NCBI RefSeq assembly: GCF_042100115.1
Contig: NC_091276.1
Coordinates: 1,674,001-1,738,000 of the forward strand
DNA length: 64,000 nucleotides
Source of the DNA: Alternaria dauci
Taxonomy: Eukaryota > Ascomycota > Dothideomycetes > Pleosporales > Pleosporaceae
Direction of reading: 5' to 3'
Position 1 is the first letter of the stretch; each line of letters opens with the position of its first letter. Shown here piece by piece: positions 1-17,642 of the stretch. Position numbers and translations under genes: made by a program. The notes below the pieces were generated by a model. The model had not been told where the DNA came from. It was given only the letters and a program-made list of their open reading frames with translations, and ran no database searches.

Positions 1-576
1 CTAATACTTCAGTGTGTACCTTCGCTGACTACAAATAATGTTCCGGAACCTGCAGACTTTCGGACTACATGCTTGCCCTGCACGGCTTCTCAGCATGGCT
101 ACATCTGACCGCAAAGCCGATAGTACCCACTTCCATATCTACAGATGCCGCATCACGGAAGTCACCTTGAACACCCGTTCTTCCCCGCACGATCTTTCGC
201 CAGATCACGGGCTGTAAATAAAAGTCCGGGAACTAGACGGGAGAAAGGGATCCGCGTACATGTATATGTTCGCCCGAGTCGTACCTCGGGAACTAGGTTG
301 CAAACAAGCGCTAGAAAACGCATCGACAGGGGCAGCTCCACTGCCATGCGTAAGGACGACAGGACCTCTCACGTTACCTCACATTCAGTTGGTCAAAGGA
401 AGTATTGTTTGTGACGATTATTATTCATTGGTTCATGTCTAGCATAACGCATTCATGGTCAAGCCCTATTTTCTTCCCCGCGTTATCCGCGCCTAGCCGA
501 AGGTAGTCCGGTCTTTCTGATCGGTCATGAAGAAGTGAACTCAGAGTTTGGGCAGTGCCTGGCTCTGTCCTGACTC
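1..576. other. Intergenic, 3' flank of GAPDH
   Basis: I see no convincing gene here. The short open frames have no recognisable domain and no splice-linked continuation. The stretch next to the GAPDH stop is expected to hold its 3' UTR. Confidence 0.5.
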
Positions 577-1872
<1,296 letters not shown>

Positions 1873-3847
1873 GATGAACTGAGTGTAATGCTGCGAAAGG
1901 CGATGAGCTGGAGAAGAAGCCGGGCGATTGAATGGAGCTCACTCTTTTTATAGGGTATTAGCTGATGTAGAAGTGGTGAGAGACAGAGTTTTGTGTCCAG
2001 GCGCAGTGTTTTGTTGGGTCTGGGCTAAGGTGGGGTGCCCAGGTGAGGGAGGGGCAAGCTAAATAGCAACCAGCTTGAGGACGTCACAGGTTTTAGTTCT
2101 TTTTCTGTAATCCGATATGCAGCGCCGCCTGGGCCCAATTACACACTCCGCGCCCTCCCACACTTCCGGCCGGCTACCTGCTTGACGAGCCAAGGACAGT
2201 TGCGTACAGCCTCGGGAGGCGCATATCGCAATCACACGAGGCCGCGGACTGCACCGGAGAGCAAGGCGAGCAGCTCGGGCAGAACTACTCTGAGGGTAGC
2301 ATGACCGAGGCATCCGTAGATGTCTCCAGATGCATTCGTGACTGAAACGCCAAGTGCTCTGGTGATACTGTACTCGCAGCCTCGCATAGACACTGCATAT
2401 AGCTGTCCGGCCATACAGGCCCGGCACGCCACGCAGGGCATCGCTCTATCAAAACTCTTACGAAAGAAGTATATGTGCATCTCGTAATCAGCGGAAGCAC
2501 AGACTAGTAGTCCAAACCACCTCTGCGCGGGTCAGGTAGCCGTGGTGGCTCTCGTGGGCAGGATCTTTTGGTCATTCGATAAGATAAAGCAAAGCGCGCA
2601 GCAGAGTCTGATCGGATCACCGGTTCGTGGGGAAGCGAGTGTTTTGTGTCACCACCGAGATTCTCTCCGCCAGGCAAAGTCAAGTATGGTTTGAGATGAG
2701 GCGTGGCGTATCCGCGGCCGGCACGATGGCACTATGATGGACAAAGCTGTGTTTTAAAGCAGTGCAAGCCCGCCACATGATCGCCTGGCCCTATGGCCAT
2801 TGAACAGGATGCTTGAGGTACCTGCATATAGCTGTTGCGGCAAAGGGAAGCTCGAGCTACTGCTTGAGCTGAAGCTCGGAGTTCCAGATGACGATGTAGA
2901 CCAATGCGAGCCCCGACATCTTTGATGTGCACCGACCCTCCGATCACGGGACAGCTACGGCAATTCACACGCGCCTACCAAGCACATTTGATTTGCGAAT
3001 ACAATTTCAGTGTTTGAAAGCGCTCATAGTTTCTACCGAGGTTTGTAGATGTGCAGACTCTGTTGACTTGCGTTGTCGGCTCCGTGCAATACTGATGTAC
3101 CCCGCGCTTGAGGGAATTTGCGTGCGTTCTGGTCCATGCTACATGCTCACTCAGGTACCCAGGTAGGGGAATGCTGGGGATATGTATAAGCTATATAACT
3201 CAATTCAGATCTTTGATGCCCTCGATTCAGCATGCCCAAAGCAATTTGTCTTATTTCTTGCGATGTTCATAATGCCTGCTTCGGCCTGAAGGAGAAAGCT
3301 GGCGACCGAACAGCTCACACAAAAAGCGAGGACACTCATGCAGCAAAGGCCCTTGGCCGACCGCGTCTGAATCGAGACGATTCTGGGGAGGCTGTTCAAA
3401 ATGTCGTGTATTGCGAGGGTGTCCTCACTCGTGCACCAGTACCTACATATCTCCGTATCCGGTGTCTCACCTGGGCAGAGCGCAAAAGCCGCTCAGTGGT
3501 TGGCATGCTTTAAGAGTGCTCGTTGCAGGCCAGTTCTCGTCATCAGACAGCGTTGACCTCATAGCAACCCTTGCATTGAATCCGACTGAGGCTCTTGTAT
3601 CCCACGATAGATGGCTATCGCGGCCAATGAGAGGCTGGGCTTTAGGTCAACTGGGGCGCTCGGGCCACCAAAGACTGATCGTTCCACCACCTTGGCGTTC
3701 CTCCCGCAACCACATTTTGCAAGACAGCTCTCCTGGCCCACCATCGACTCCATCACCACCACGATCCATTGGCAGCTGTAGGTCCCTCGACGGGAAGCTT
3801 CTCCCTTTCTTTTTCACTTTTCGACACTCTCCACTCCGCCCGCCGCC
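1873..3847. other. Intergenic between divergent GAPDH and COX5
   Basis: Nearly 2 kb between two divergent genes, so both promoters must lie here. Short overlapping open frames on both strands lack domains, introns or coding-like codon use. Apart from the TATA-like box near the GAPDH end I can assign nothing. The last 150 bases before the COX5 ATG are C- and T-rich, as in many fungal 5' leaders. Confidence 0.5.
1944..1952 (-). promoter_or_regulatory. TATA-like box of the GAPDH promoter
   Basis: On the complement the sequence reads TATAAAAAG, about 75 bases upstream of the GAPDH ATG. That is a usual place for the core promoter of a highly expressed fungal gene. Position and match are seen directly; function is inferred. 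Confidence 0.55.
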
Positions 3848-4654
3848 ATGTTGCGCTCATCTATCGTCCGGGCCTCGAGCTCGGCTGCCGCCATGTCATC
3901 GACCGCGACCCGCACTGCTCTCCCCAGAGCTGCCCCGGTAGCCTGCCAGCTCCAGCAATCCCGCCAGGCCCATGCCATCTCCAACCCAACCCTCGCCAAC
4001 ATCGAGAAGCGATGGGAGGACATGCCTCCCCAAGAGCAGGCCGACCTGTGGATGACACTTAGGGACCGCATGAAGACCGACTGGAAGGAGTTGACCATGC
4101 AGGAGAAGAAGGCCGGTGCGTACAATCCCATGGGGCGCATCTAGGTGCTGCGAGCGCTCGTATGACGTATCTTGTGTTATGGACGAGGTACCCGAGCTAG
4201 CCCGCGGCATCTGGTGCGCGCTACGCGAGGTCATCGCGACATACCGGAAAATTATCGATACGAACATTGCACTGACAACGTCCTCTACACACAGCCTATT
4301 TCATCGCCTTTGGCCCCCACGGTCCCCGCCGACCCCCGCCTCCGGATGAGGGCCGCAACGTCTTCCTCCTCTCCTCTGCCGTCATCGCCGGTGCCTTTGC
4401 CGTCTTCGCGTTCAGCCGCATGTTTGCCAGCCCCATCCGACCCCGTACCATGACAAAGGAATGGCAAGAAGCCACCGAGGAGTACCTAAAGGTGCGTAAC
4501 TCCGACGCTGTTGACAAGCGCCCCTCCTACACGTATCAGTACTAACACGTCGCAGTCGCAAGGAACCGAGCCCATCACCGGCTACAAGGGAATGATGGTA
4601 CAGAGCAAGTCGGAGAAGGACCTGCCAGCCAGGGAGAAGCTCAATGACGAGTAA
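3848..4654 (+). CDS. cox5: Cytochrome c oxidase subunit V (COX IV family)
   Basis: Nuclear-encoded subunit of respiratory complex IV in the inner mitochondrial membrane. Exons 3848-4115, 4295-4491 and 4556-4654 give 187 residues. Residues 1-45 are rich in Ser, Ala and Arg with few acids, a typical matrix-targeting presequence. The motif IEKRWEDMPPQEQADLW (about 52-68) and the Pro-rich FGPHGPRRPPPP segment match the family. One membrane segment lies at about 111-133, followed by the conserved TMTKEWQEATEEYLK helix. The second intron has a textbook TACTAAC branch site 15 bases from its acceptor; the first is longer (179 nt) with a GTGCGT donor. The start is supported by a CCGCCATG context and the presequence. 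Confidence 0.93.
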
Positions 4655-7122
4655 AGAGTCCGAATAGAAGCGTCACAACAAGCACCATACCAATACCGAT
4701 ACCACATTTTCCTTGGGTCAATTCCCGTTTGGTACTGTTTGTGTCACATACAACAAGATCGAAAGCGTTCCGAACGGCTGTCGATCGACCATTGTCATAA
4801 TAGTCCTCATTGTACAGAAATCCAGAGGCTTTTCGCGTTTACCTAACCATTCCCAACTCTCGTCACGTGCAGGAGCACGCTGTGCGATTTGCGCAACTCT
4901 TACACCAAGGCTCTACCCTCGTCACGGCAGGTTGAACCATGGTAGCCAAGTGACAGCTAACTGAGCACATGGACTAATATGCTCGTCATCATGTAGTTTA
5001 TCCCGAATGCCTTGAACAAAGTTGAACGCGCTTCTCAGCCTATCGATGAGATTACACATACCGTGTCGCTTATGCTAGATGACGAACGGCTCTTCTGTTA
5101 TCCTCGCTGTACTATCTGGAATATAAATGGGTCCTTTTGGTCTCCTAGCTGAAAACCCTAACACTATCGATGATGGTGATTTCTTGAAGCACAACCGCCT
5201 GCAAAGTCATCATCACAGAGAACACTAGTACAAGAGCACGCATGACAGATCGGTAGTCAACACGTGTGCACATCGGGTAATACATGCGACAACCCGGGGA
5301 GGCGCAAACAAGAGATATTGTGTCAAAGGTGAGAACAACACGCCACATGGAAGCCATGTTACGTCAACTGGTCATTCCATAAGCATGAAATCATACTTGG
5401 AAGTGTAGGGTTACATGAGTAGGGCTGATGTTGCAGAGATGATATGTTACACAACTGACAATAGTGGTTTGAGCATACATGACCACATCCGCGGCCGAGG
5501 GCAATCTTTGCGGCACACATCCAAATAAAGCAAGTCAGATTTGTAATGGCATACTTCCAACCCCCAGGGCAGCAGCCACGGCCGCGGTCACGTCACAGTG
5601 CGAAACTTGCGGTCCAGCTGAGCCCTGAGCTGGGCCCTCACAGTGCCCATGTATGACCGCGACCTCCATGTACATATGTATCATCGAATACCAAACAAAA
5701 TCTTGATTCCAGTAGAGCACAGACAATGGTCGTCCGAGGTCTCTTTACGACCGAACTTTGCGAATTACAACAACCAGTCGTGTAGAACAAGTCAACATGT
5801 TTGTCGCTCTTTAACAATATGTACGAGGCCATGGCTTCCCAGCGGCTCGCGAGAGTACGTTCAGTCATATCATTAGTGCTCGCAGTTTGACTCCTTTGGG
5901 CTACACTCGAAACTGCTCGCACGCTTAGAAAGCATGCTGTAATAGACCTAACACGACGATCTGCTACACACTTCATCCGAAGGATGAACTATGATCCTGA
6001 CTCGAACGAATGAGGGTTTGGCGTAAGACTTGTCGTTGGAAAGATGGTAAGTCTGTACACGGGCTGTTGTCATATATGTGATGCTCCAGAAGACTGACCG
6101 ATACTGGATACAACAAGCAGTTTTTAGATGGTGTGTGAATAGTATGATCTTCCATCCTGTGGTAGGTACCGGATAAAATCCATGTAGTTTCAAGAAACTG
6201 GTGTACTTGCGATTGTTTACTACGATTCTTCATATTCGGTCGTGCATGCGGCATGCCATGGTAAGCTGCAGTGTTGATTCTTGCTATCAACAGTACGGTA
6301 GCTTGAAGCAGTCTTTATCAGTCAATTGATCCCAACACACTGCTGGAAGCTAGGAATTCTTGAAGTACAGAGGACAGAGGTGAATGACTGCATAGGCTGA
6401 AGACTGATAGGTATACGGTACACATGCGTTGGCTACTAATATACCAACAGCCACTATAGACAAGACGTTCTGACTTAGACCCTTTACATCGATTGCAGTT
6501 TGTGTAGATGCTGTTCTAGTTGTTCTCGACCGTCGGTAACTCGCAGCTCTAGTTCTATGTTTTGTCTTAGGTTTGGGAGTCGGTTTCCAGGCTTAGGGAG
6601 AGGACTTCTAACCGCGAGAATCCAGTTAGCATCTGTGTACATGAGGTTTCCATTGAACTCTTCCTAGACGTACGGAATGGCTGCGACTTGGTTTAGGGAT
6701 GTAGACTAATGTCCCTTCAGAGACATGTTCTAGGGCATCCCTCTTCACCATTTGATCGTGTTGATTCGACGCAATAATGTGTTTGCTACAAGTTCCACAT
6801 GTTGGTTTATTAGGTTAAGTTATAGGTAGCCAGTCGCAGCCATTCCGTACGTCTAGGAAGAGTTCAATGGAAACCTCATGTACACAGATGCTAACTGGAT
6901 TCCCGCGGTTAGAAGTCCGATTATCACGAGCAGGGAAAAGGCCGAGGTTTGTTGAACAGGAAAAAGCGGTCTCTTCATGCACGATAAGTTACAGGAAGCC
7001 ACGCATCAAAGCACCCGCTTAAAGTCCCACAGTTTCAGAGGTATATCTTTTGTACAAAGTGAGACTACCAGCGAATTGCACTAGACACTCTGGCCGACTC
7101 TTCACCCACCATCAAAGTCCGT
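4655..7122. other. Gene-poor 2.5 kb stretch
   Basis: Between the convergent COX5 and ATP2 genes. None of the open frames shows a domain, continuity across splice sites or biased codon use. Base composition is closer to even than in the neighbouring genes. The one clear structure is the 87-bp inverted repeat at 6602-6918. The rest may be decayed repeat sequence. Confidence 0.5.
6602..6918. repeat. Long inverted repeat, two 87-bp arms
   Basis: Bases 6602-6688 and 6832-6918 are reverse complements over all 87 positions except one (6617 against 6903). They enclose a 143-bp spacer. The arms end together on both sides: homology stops at the same place inside and outside. The spacer has no open frame of note. 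I see no clear target-site duplication in the flanks. The shape fits a foldback or MITE-like element, or a local inverted duplication. Near-identity of the arms suggests a recent event. Confidence 0.85.
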
Positions 7123-10895
<3,773 letters not shown>

Positions 10896-12132
10896 TGTGA
10901 GATATGTGGTAGACGGATTGGTGAGTGGAGAGAGGGTGGGTTGGTGAGGAAAGAGCTTCTCACAGCTCGAGAGGAAAGCGGACGGCGTTCCAAGAGATCC
11001 GTGCGCGACTAGTGCCCACGAGGTTAGTTAACGCGAGGAGACAACCCCAGGATCGCATCGTAACCTCTCCCACGACATTCCGAATACGTGTTTGTACGAT
11101 CCATGTTCTTCGGGTAGTATTGGACCTTGAACGACCGCACCTAAATATTACACAACCATGCTCTCCGTTGATGTTGCGACGCCTCCTCGCCTTCCGATTC
11201 GCCCCGATTGAACATCCGCATCGGAACCACAGTTGTGACTGGCTTCAATTCACGAATAACATAGCCTAAAGGTATTCGCAGATGAAAACAGTACACAGCA
11301 GTCTAGTCATCCCCTGGTTTGGAGACTACAAGCAGACCGTTACTCTGTGTAATGCCGAATTCCTCAACCCTGTATAATTCAAACGGTCCGAGTAGAGTGA
11401 ATCAATTGAGCGCCTGTTCCCAGCAATTTTGCCTAGGTACCTTGATTTCACAATGCCGTCAAGACTTTAGGCTAGAATGGGCTCAATATTCCCGATTCAT
11501 GTTTTGCACCATGATGTTCCCTGAAGGTCTTCGCTAGGAATTTCATCGCAGTACCACACAACAGCAAGATGAAATATCCTCCACGTGTCAGATACCACTA
11601 TACTGTGCGCGGCCTGCGTTCCACGCCAAAACGTAGCCTAAAGGTATTCACCTGGGCTATCACTAACAGCCTGCTCTGTGACAGGAAGATGTAGGCTCCA
11701 ATTACCAGGCAAGAAATATGGTGTGAATAATATATGCCTAGCGTTCAACCAGTTGTTAGCTAAGAGTAACAAGGCCATTATTCTCTACATAATGTCTTGT
11801 CCTGTAGTTGCCAACTAGCAGGACATGTGACAGCAAACGACTTATACAAGAAGCTAGGACAATCATCAAGCCGACGAAAGGTCTCAAGTCGTTGATGCAT
11901 ATTTTGTTATTAAAATACCACTGAAATACGATAAGTTCAACATTGGCTTTATTAGTATAGCAATATAAAGATGATGAAAATTATGTGTAAACTAAAACGT
12001 ACCCTGAAGGTCTTCGCTACGAAAATAACTGCTGTACTGTACCACTGTAGATGATGTATACTTCAAAGTTGAAATGTGTTGCGTATATTTTACATGTTTT
12101 CATAAAGAGAAGTATCATATATATACAAGTTT
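10896..12132. other. Intergenic, ATP2 promoter and AT-rich tract
   Basis: The part next to ATP2 should hold its promoter. From about 11,700 onward the sequence is clearly more AT-rich than the surrounding genes. Four short related blocks with the core CCTRAAGGTMTTC occur at about 11266, 11520, 11637 and 12004. No gene was recognised. Confidence 0.5.
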
Positions 12133-15100
12133 TCATCTACTCTTTTCCATCTTTGGTTTTCTTGGCCCGACGAAATTGCATAGCGCGCCGCAATTCACAG
12201 CAATAACCTTCCATCCCTCGGGCACCACCCCGAACTCCTCGTTCTCTTTCTCTGTTGCACTCAACTTCCAAATCTTTCCTGTTTGTCTATCAAACCACTC
12301 CCTTCCCTCCTCTGTCTGCACTAGTTCGCGCAAAACGAACTTCGTTACAGCATTGCTGTCTTTGGGGCTGATCGAATCGGGGAGCTTCTGGATATCCACG
12401 TCGAATTTGCGTTTACCATCTATCTGGACGACACACTTGAGCGTCGTAGTGAGGAGTGGTATGATGGCTAGATCGGCGATTGGGAACCTCTTTGCGAAGA
12501 CGGTTTGTACGCTGCCTTCGTGCGTTTGAGATGTGGTACAGGTGTTTAGTTGGTGCCAGGCTTCCTCGGCAACACCAGGCGCGATTGGGGCGAGCATACG
12601 GACGAGGTGTGCCATAGAGTACCACTTGAGATATGGTGTGATGTGAGACGTATGTGGAGTGTCCCAGATAGTATTCGTCAGCGTCATTAGATCGCTGACG
12701 ATGGTATTCAGTGAGTATGTCTGCGAATACGACTCGGTGACACTGGCGATGGTTTCTTGTGTTTTGATCCAGAGCTTTGCTTCGTTTGGCTTGAGAGAAG
12801 ACACTAGGCTTTCGCGTGTAGCATTCATAGAGTCCTCGCTTGTTGAAATATCCTGCAGGATATTGAGGAGTTTCTTATCAGCATGTTCCGGCATTATGAA
12901 ATTTCCTACTTCATCATCAGGTATCCAGGGCGCGGTGGAAAGTTTGATGACTCGATGCAACCACCGTTGCACACCAGTGATCTTTTTCTCGTCCCACTCA
13001 AGGACGTCGCTGACAGGGGCTTGGAAAAGCATATGCGCGCGCGTTGCGTCTGCGCCATATTTGGCAATCGTAGCTCCTGGGTCCACGCCATTGTACTTGC
13101 TCTTCGACATCTTCTCAAAGCTGACATTTGGAGTAGCACCACTGGCCTTGATGATAGGTTTGGAAGGGTTTGTCAAGTCGACTTCATCTGGACGCAAGAA
13201 GCGACCATTTTCGGGATCTGTGAAGGTCTCTCCGTGAACCATACCTTGGGTAATGAGGCGTGTGAAAGGTTCGCCATTCGTCAGATGGCCCTTGGGCCAC
13301 GATGGAGTGGTTGCCAGGAACTTTGATATGAAGCGCGCGTACAGGAGATGGAGGATCGCGTGCTCTACACCACCAACATAGAGGTCTACAGGCATCCCGC
13401 TATTCGTCTTTGTGGGGTCGACTAAGGCATGCTCGTTCTTCGGATCCAAAAACCTGAAGAAGTACCAGGACGAGTCCATGAAAGTGTCCATAGTATCTGT
13501 CTCTCGCTCAGCAGCTGAGCCGCACTTTGGACAAGCTGTATTTTTCCAATTCTCGTCTTCTGCTAGTGGGTTGCCTTTGCGTCCCTCGAAGAAACTGTCG
13601 GGCAAGTTCGGTAACTCGACTGGAAGGTCCTTCTCAGGCACAGGAACAGCTCCACAAGAGTCACAATGAACGATAGGAATAGGTGCGCCCCAGTAACGCT
13701 GCCGACTTATCAACCAGTCTCGAAGTCGCCAATTCGCTGTCTTCTGAGCCGGCTTCCCTGTGTCGATTATCGCTCGCACAACCTCATTCGCAGCTTGCTT
13801 TGAGGTCATACCACCAAAATGCTCGATGTCAGCAGCAACAAAACCTTTCTCAGTCATGGGTGTGTCTTTACCACTGCGCGGTACAAGTGGTAGTGGCAGG
13901 GTACCTTTCTTAGCAGATACAACAACCTTGACTGGCTCATCACCGACATTTGTTCGCCAAAAGGCATGGTCTCGCGCATCGTGGCCCGGAACGCCCATCA
14001 CAGCGCCAGAGCCGTAGTCATCCAAGACATACGGGGCCACATAGACAGGTATAGAAGGTCCCGTAGTGCCTTTGACGTGCGCGAGCGGGTTGCGTGCTAC
14101 AATTGCTCGCAGCCTGAACCCCTCCTTGGTGTCTGGAGGTAGTTCTTTTGCTCGCCCCATAAAGGCGCGAAGCTCTTCATCTTCGATAGCCAACTGCTGG
14201 ACGATTGGATGACGCATCGAGAGAGCAATGTACTGCACTCCGAACAATGTATCAGCTCTGGTAGTAAAGACATCGACGGGCTCAAAGCGCATTTCGCTGT
14301 CGGTAGAATTGATGTCGAACCAAAGTTGTGCGCCTTCAGACTTGCCGATCCAGTTTCTCTGCATTGCAAGGACTTTCTCAGGCCACCTTCCGTCTCGTGC
14401 AAGAGCGTCCAGATCCTTTAGCAGGGGTTCTTGGAACTCCTTGATCTTCAGAAACCATTGCTTTAGCATCACCTTCTCGACCTTTGCGCCGGAGCGCCAG
14501 GAACAGCCATTGGCGTCTACTTGTTCGTTCGCTAGGACGGTTTTATCGACGGGATCGTAGTTCACAAGGGATTCGGCTTGGTAGGCTAGTCCGCGTTCAT
14601 GGAGCATAAGAAAGATCCGCTGAGTATGCTTGTAGAAATAGGGATCGCATGTTCGTATTTCCTACATACATTCATCAGCCCATGCTTGACTAGGGAAATT
14701 ATTTTCCGTACAGCGTCCCAGTCCCAACGTCCACCCATTTCCTTCATCTGGCCCTTCATAGTATCGATATTCTGCAGCGTCCATTTCTCTGGATGTACTC
14801 CTCGCTCGATCGCTGCATTCTCAGCCGGCAGACCGAATGCATCCCATCCGATGGGGTGCAGGACATTGTAACCCTGCATATGCTTGTATCTGGAGAGGAC
14901 ATCGGATATCGTGTATACGCGCAGGTGGCCGAGATGGAGCGTGCCGGAAGGGTATGGGAACATGGGCAGCACGTATGCATTTCCTCTGTCGGACTCACGT
15001 AAGTCGTGCCATTGAGATGACAGTCGATCCCAGTGTGGCTGCCATTTAGCAGTGAGCGATTCGACCTTGATTCCTTCAGCTCTTGACTTCCTCTCCAACG

Positions 15101-15191
15101 TGCCCGCCCATCGTAGAGCTATACGCGGTCGGAGGCATGGGAGACGTGGGGCGCGCCGCCAGCCCACGGATTGCAGACTGAGACCACGCAT
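12133..15191 (-). CDS. nam2: Leucyl-tRNA synthetase, mitochondrial
   Basis: Class I synthetase that charges mitochondrial tRNA-Leu. Two exons, 14712-15191 and 12133-14661, joined across a 49-nt intron (GTACGG donor, TGTAG acceptor), give 1,002 residues. The HIGH motif appears as HLGH at 86-89 after YPSGT, and KMSKS at about 677-681. The editing insert is present, including [10 protein letters not shown]. Zn-type pairs CDSC and CPKC lie between. The chosen ATG opens an Arg-rich, acid-poor leader ([17 protein letters not shown]), a matrix signal; bacterial-type architecture supports the mitochondrial form. Some family members, such as yeast Nam2, also assist group I intron splicing. That role is known for the family, not shown here. 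Confidence 0.94.
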
Positions 15192-15720
15192 CACCTTGTC
15201 GTATGCGCATGTCGTACACTTGTCGTATTCGTAGGCGGAAGGATGCGCGACCTGATCTACGCCAAGCCTCCACTTGTGAACGACTCCCACATTTTTTCGG
15301 CTTATCGATAAGGCGAGGCTCATGCAAACACTATGAATTCCTGACAACTACGAAGATGGAAATCGCGTACCCACACTGTGTCTATGAAGGACCATGGAGG
15401 TATACGCTGTTTCCTGTTCATTTAGAAATTCATGCAGGACTCAGCGAGTACCTTCAGCGGCATGTGTTCGGGCTACAGTCGAGCTTTCCCAAGCCGATGT
15501 AGCTTCTAGGCCTAGCGTCGAAACGGGGGCTAGCCCAATGACGGCATAGGAGCCCGTCGGTTCCAACAGCGCATGCAAGCTTCACCACTCATACACGGCC
15601 GCTGTGAACGCTTGAGAAAGGGGTGCTGGATACTGCCCCTATCTGCTACTCCGCTTATCATATCATATCTTCTCTCCATGGCTAGCAGGTAGAGTTGCGC
15701 GCAGCCCTTCCTTCCGCATC
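15192..15720. promoter_or_regulatory. Divergent promoter region, LeuRS / amino-acid permease
   Basis: 529 bases between two head-to-head genes, so both 5' leaders and promoters must be here. I see no distinctive motif. The short open frames have no supporting features. Confidence 0.4.
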
Positions 15721-17642
15721 ATGACCGGCCGCTATTCCAACCTCCCACCGCCGACTCGCGATTCCCTTGAACTTGCCTCACTAGCCTCCTCTTCTCACCC
15801 TTCGCGCCGGACTTCAGAGGACTCTTCTACCTCGGGCGCGCCTTCTTCGCGCAGACTGTCATTTGACGATGAAGACCCCTTGTCAGAACTGAACCCTGCT
15901 GGTCACGATCCGAATAGACCACGGCACAATCGCTCGTACAGCGTATCCTCGGCCTTCGACTTCGCACCCAACCTGTTTCCCCTCTCCAGCACTGCGCAGG
16001 GATATACAGCACTGGGCGCGCCCGCAAACCCAGCTCTAGATCCGTCCAACGCGCTCAACGGCGGCTCGCTAGAGAAGAACAAGAGTTTGACATACCTTAA
16101 TGGTCTGTCGTTAGTAGTTGGGCTTATAATAGGAAGTGGAATCTTCTCTTCGCCGTCACAAGTCAACAAGAATGCTGGATCGCCAGGCGCGTCCCTTATT
16201 GTCTGGGTCGTGGCCGGGATACTGGCATGGACGGGTGCCGCAAGTTATGCGGAGCTCGGAGGCGCTATACCACTCAACGGTGGTGCACAAGTCTATTTAT
16301 CCAAGATCTTCGGAGAGTGGGCGGGATTCTTGTTTACATGGTGCGCAGTCGTGGTGCTGAAACCAGGCTCCGCAGCCATCATCGCCATTATTTTTGGAGA
16401 ATACTTAGTACGCGCAATAATTGGCGCCGAAGCCGTGGACGCGAGCACATGGTTGAACAAGGGCGTGGCTTTGGTGGGACTTGTGGCCGTCACGCTACTG
16501 AACTGTGTATCCACCAAGTTGGGCACCAGGAGCGCCGACGTCTTCATGTTTCTAAAGTTCTTCGCACTTACAGGAGTCACAGTCATCGGCATCATAGTTG
16601 CAGCGACAGGGCTGTCATACAAGGGCGACGCGAATCAAGACTGGAAGAACCGCGGCTGGTTTGAGGATACTAGCGAAAATGTTAGCAACTGGGCTGTGGC
16701 GCTCTATGCCGGGCTCTGGGCTTTCGATGGTTGGGACAACGTAAGTCGAGACTTTCGCGATTCCCCAACCTCTACTAATGGTACCAGGTCAATTACGTGA
16801 CTGCCGAGTTCAAGAACCCGACCCGCGATCTGCCCCGTGTCATCCACACCTCTCTCCCACTCGTCATACTCTGCTACATCCTCGCCAACATATCCTATTT
16901 CCTCGTACTTCCCACCTCCGTTATCGAATCGTCCAACACCGTCGCTGTAGCCTTTGGATCACAAGTTTTTGGTCCTATTGGCTCGCTCATACTCGCATTG
17001 TTTGTCTCGGGATCGTGTTTTGGTGCACTGAACGCGACAACATTCACATCTGGCCGCCTTGTCTACGCTGCCGGCAAAGAAGGTTATCTTCCTTCTCTAT
17101 TCGGGAATATTGGTCTAGGAAAGAATCACAGGGCAATCCGCTTGCACAGCATGAACTCAACACAAGGGAAGAGCAAGATACCAAAGAAGCTAGTGAGCTG
17201 GTTTGCAGACGCTGATGCAGGCTTCTTCTTCACGCCTATTTCCGCAATGGTGCTCAACGCCGCTCTAACTGCCGTTTACATCGTTGTCGGCAGCTTCGAT
17301 ACTCTCGTCACCTTCTACGGTGTAGCAGGGTACGCGTTCTACTTTCAAACAGTACTTGGCCTCATCATCCTTCGCGTCCGCGAACCGGATCTAGAACGTC
17401 CGTATAAAACTTGGATCACCACGCCCATCATCTTTTGCTGCGTTAGTCTCTTCCTGTTGAGCAGAGCCGTGTTCGCGGAGCCATTGCAGACGTTACTCGT
17501 CGTAGCGTTTATGGTAGTAGGCTTAGTGATTTGGTTTGCTTGGGTGGGAAGGCGTAGAGGGAAAGAGCAGAACAAGTTTCGTATGCCTGAAGAAGGCAAT
17601 GAAAAGGTAGGATGGAAGTTTTGGCAACGTTGGAGACGATGA
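15721..17642 (+). CDS. APC-family amino-acid permease (methionine/LAT-like)
   Basis: Plasma-membrane amino-acid importer. Exons 15721-16740 and 16788-17642 splice across a 47-nt intron with a CTACTAAT branch site, giving 624 residues. Residues 1-115 form a hydrophilic Ser/Pro-rich cytosolic tail. About 12 membrane segments follow, starting with the APC signature LVVGLIIGSGIFSSPSQV. Other family marks are GAASYAELGGAIPLNGG and [24 protein letters not shown], the latter formed only after splicing. The closest groups I know are fungal methionine permeases (Mup1/Mup3) and the L-type transporters. Substrate cannot be read from sequence. Confidence 0.9.

Noticed and set aside
2059..3513. Several 60-120-codon open frames upstream of COX5
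   Set aside because: They overlap each other on both strands and show no motif; expected noise in GC-balanced DNA.
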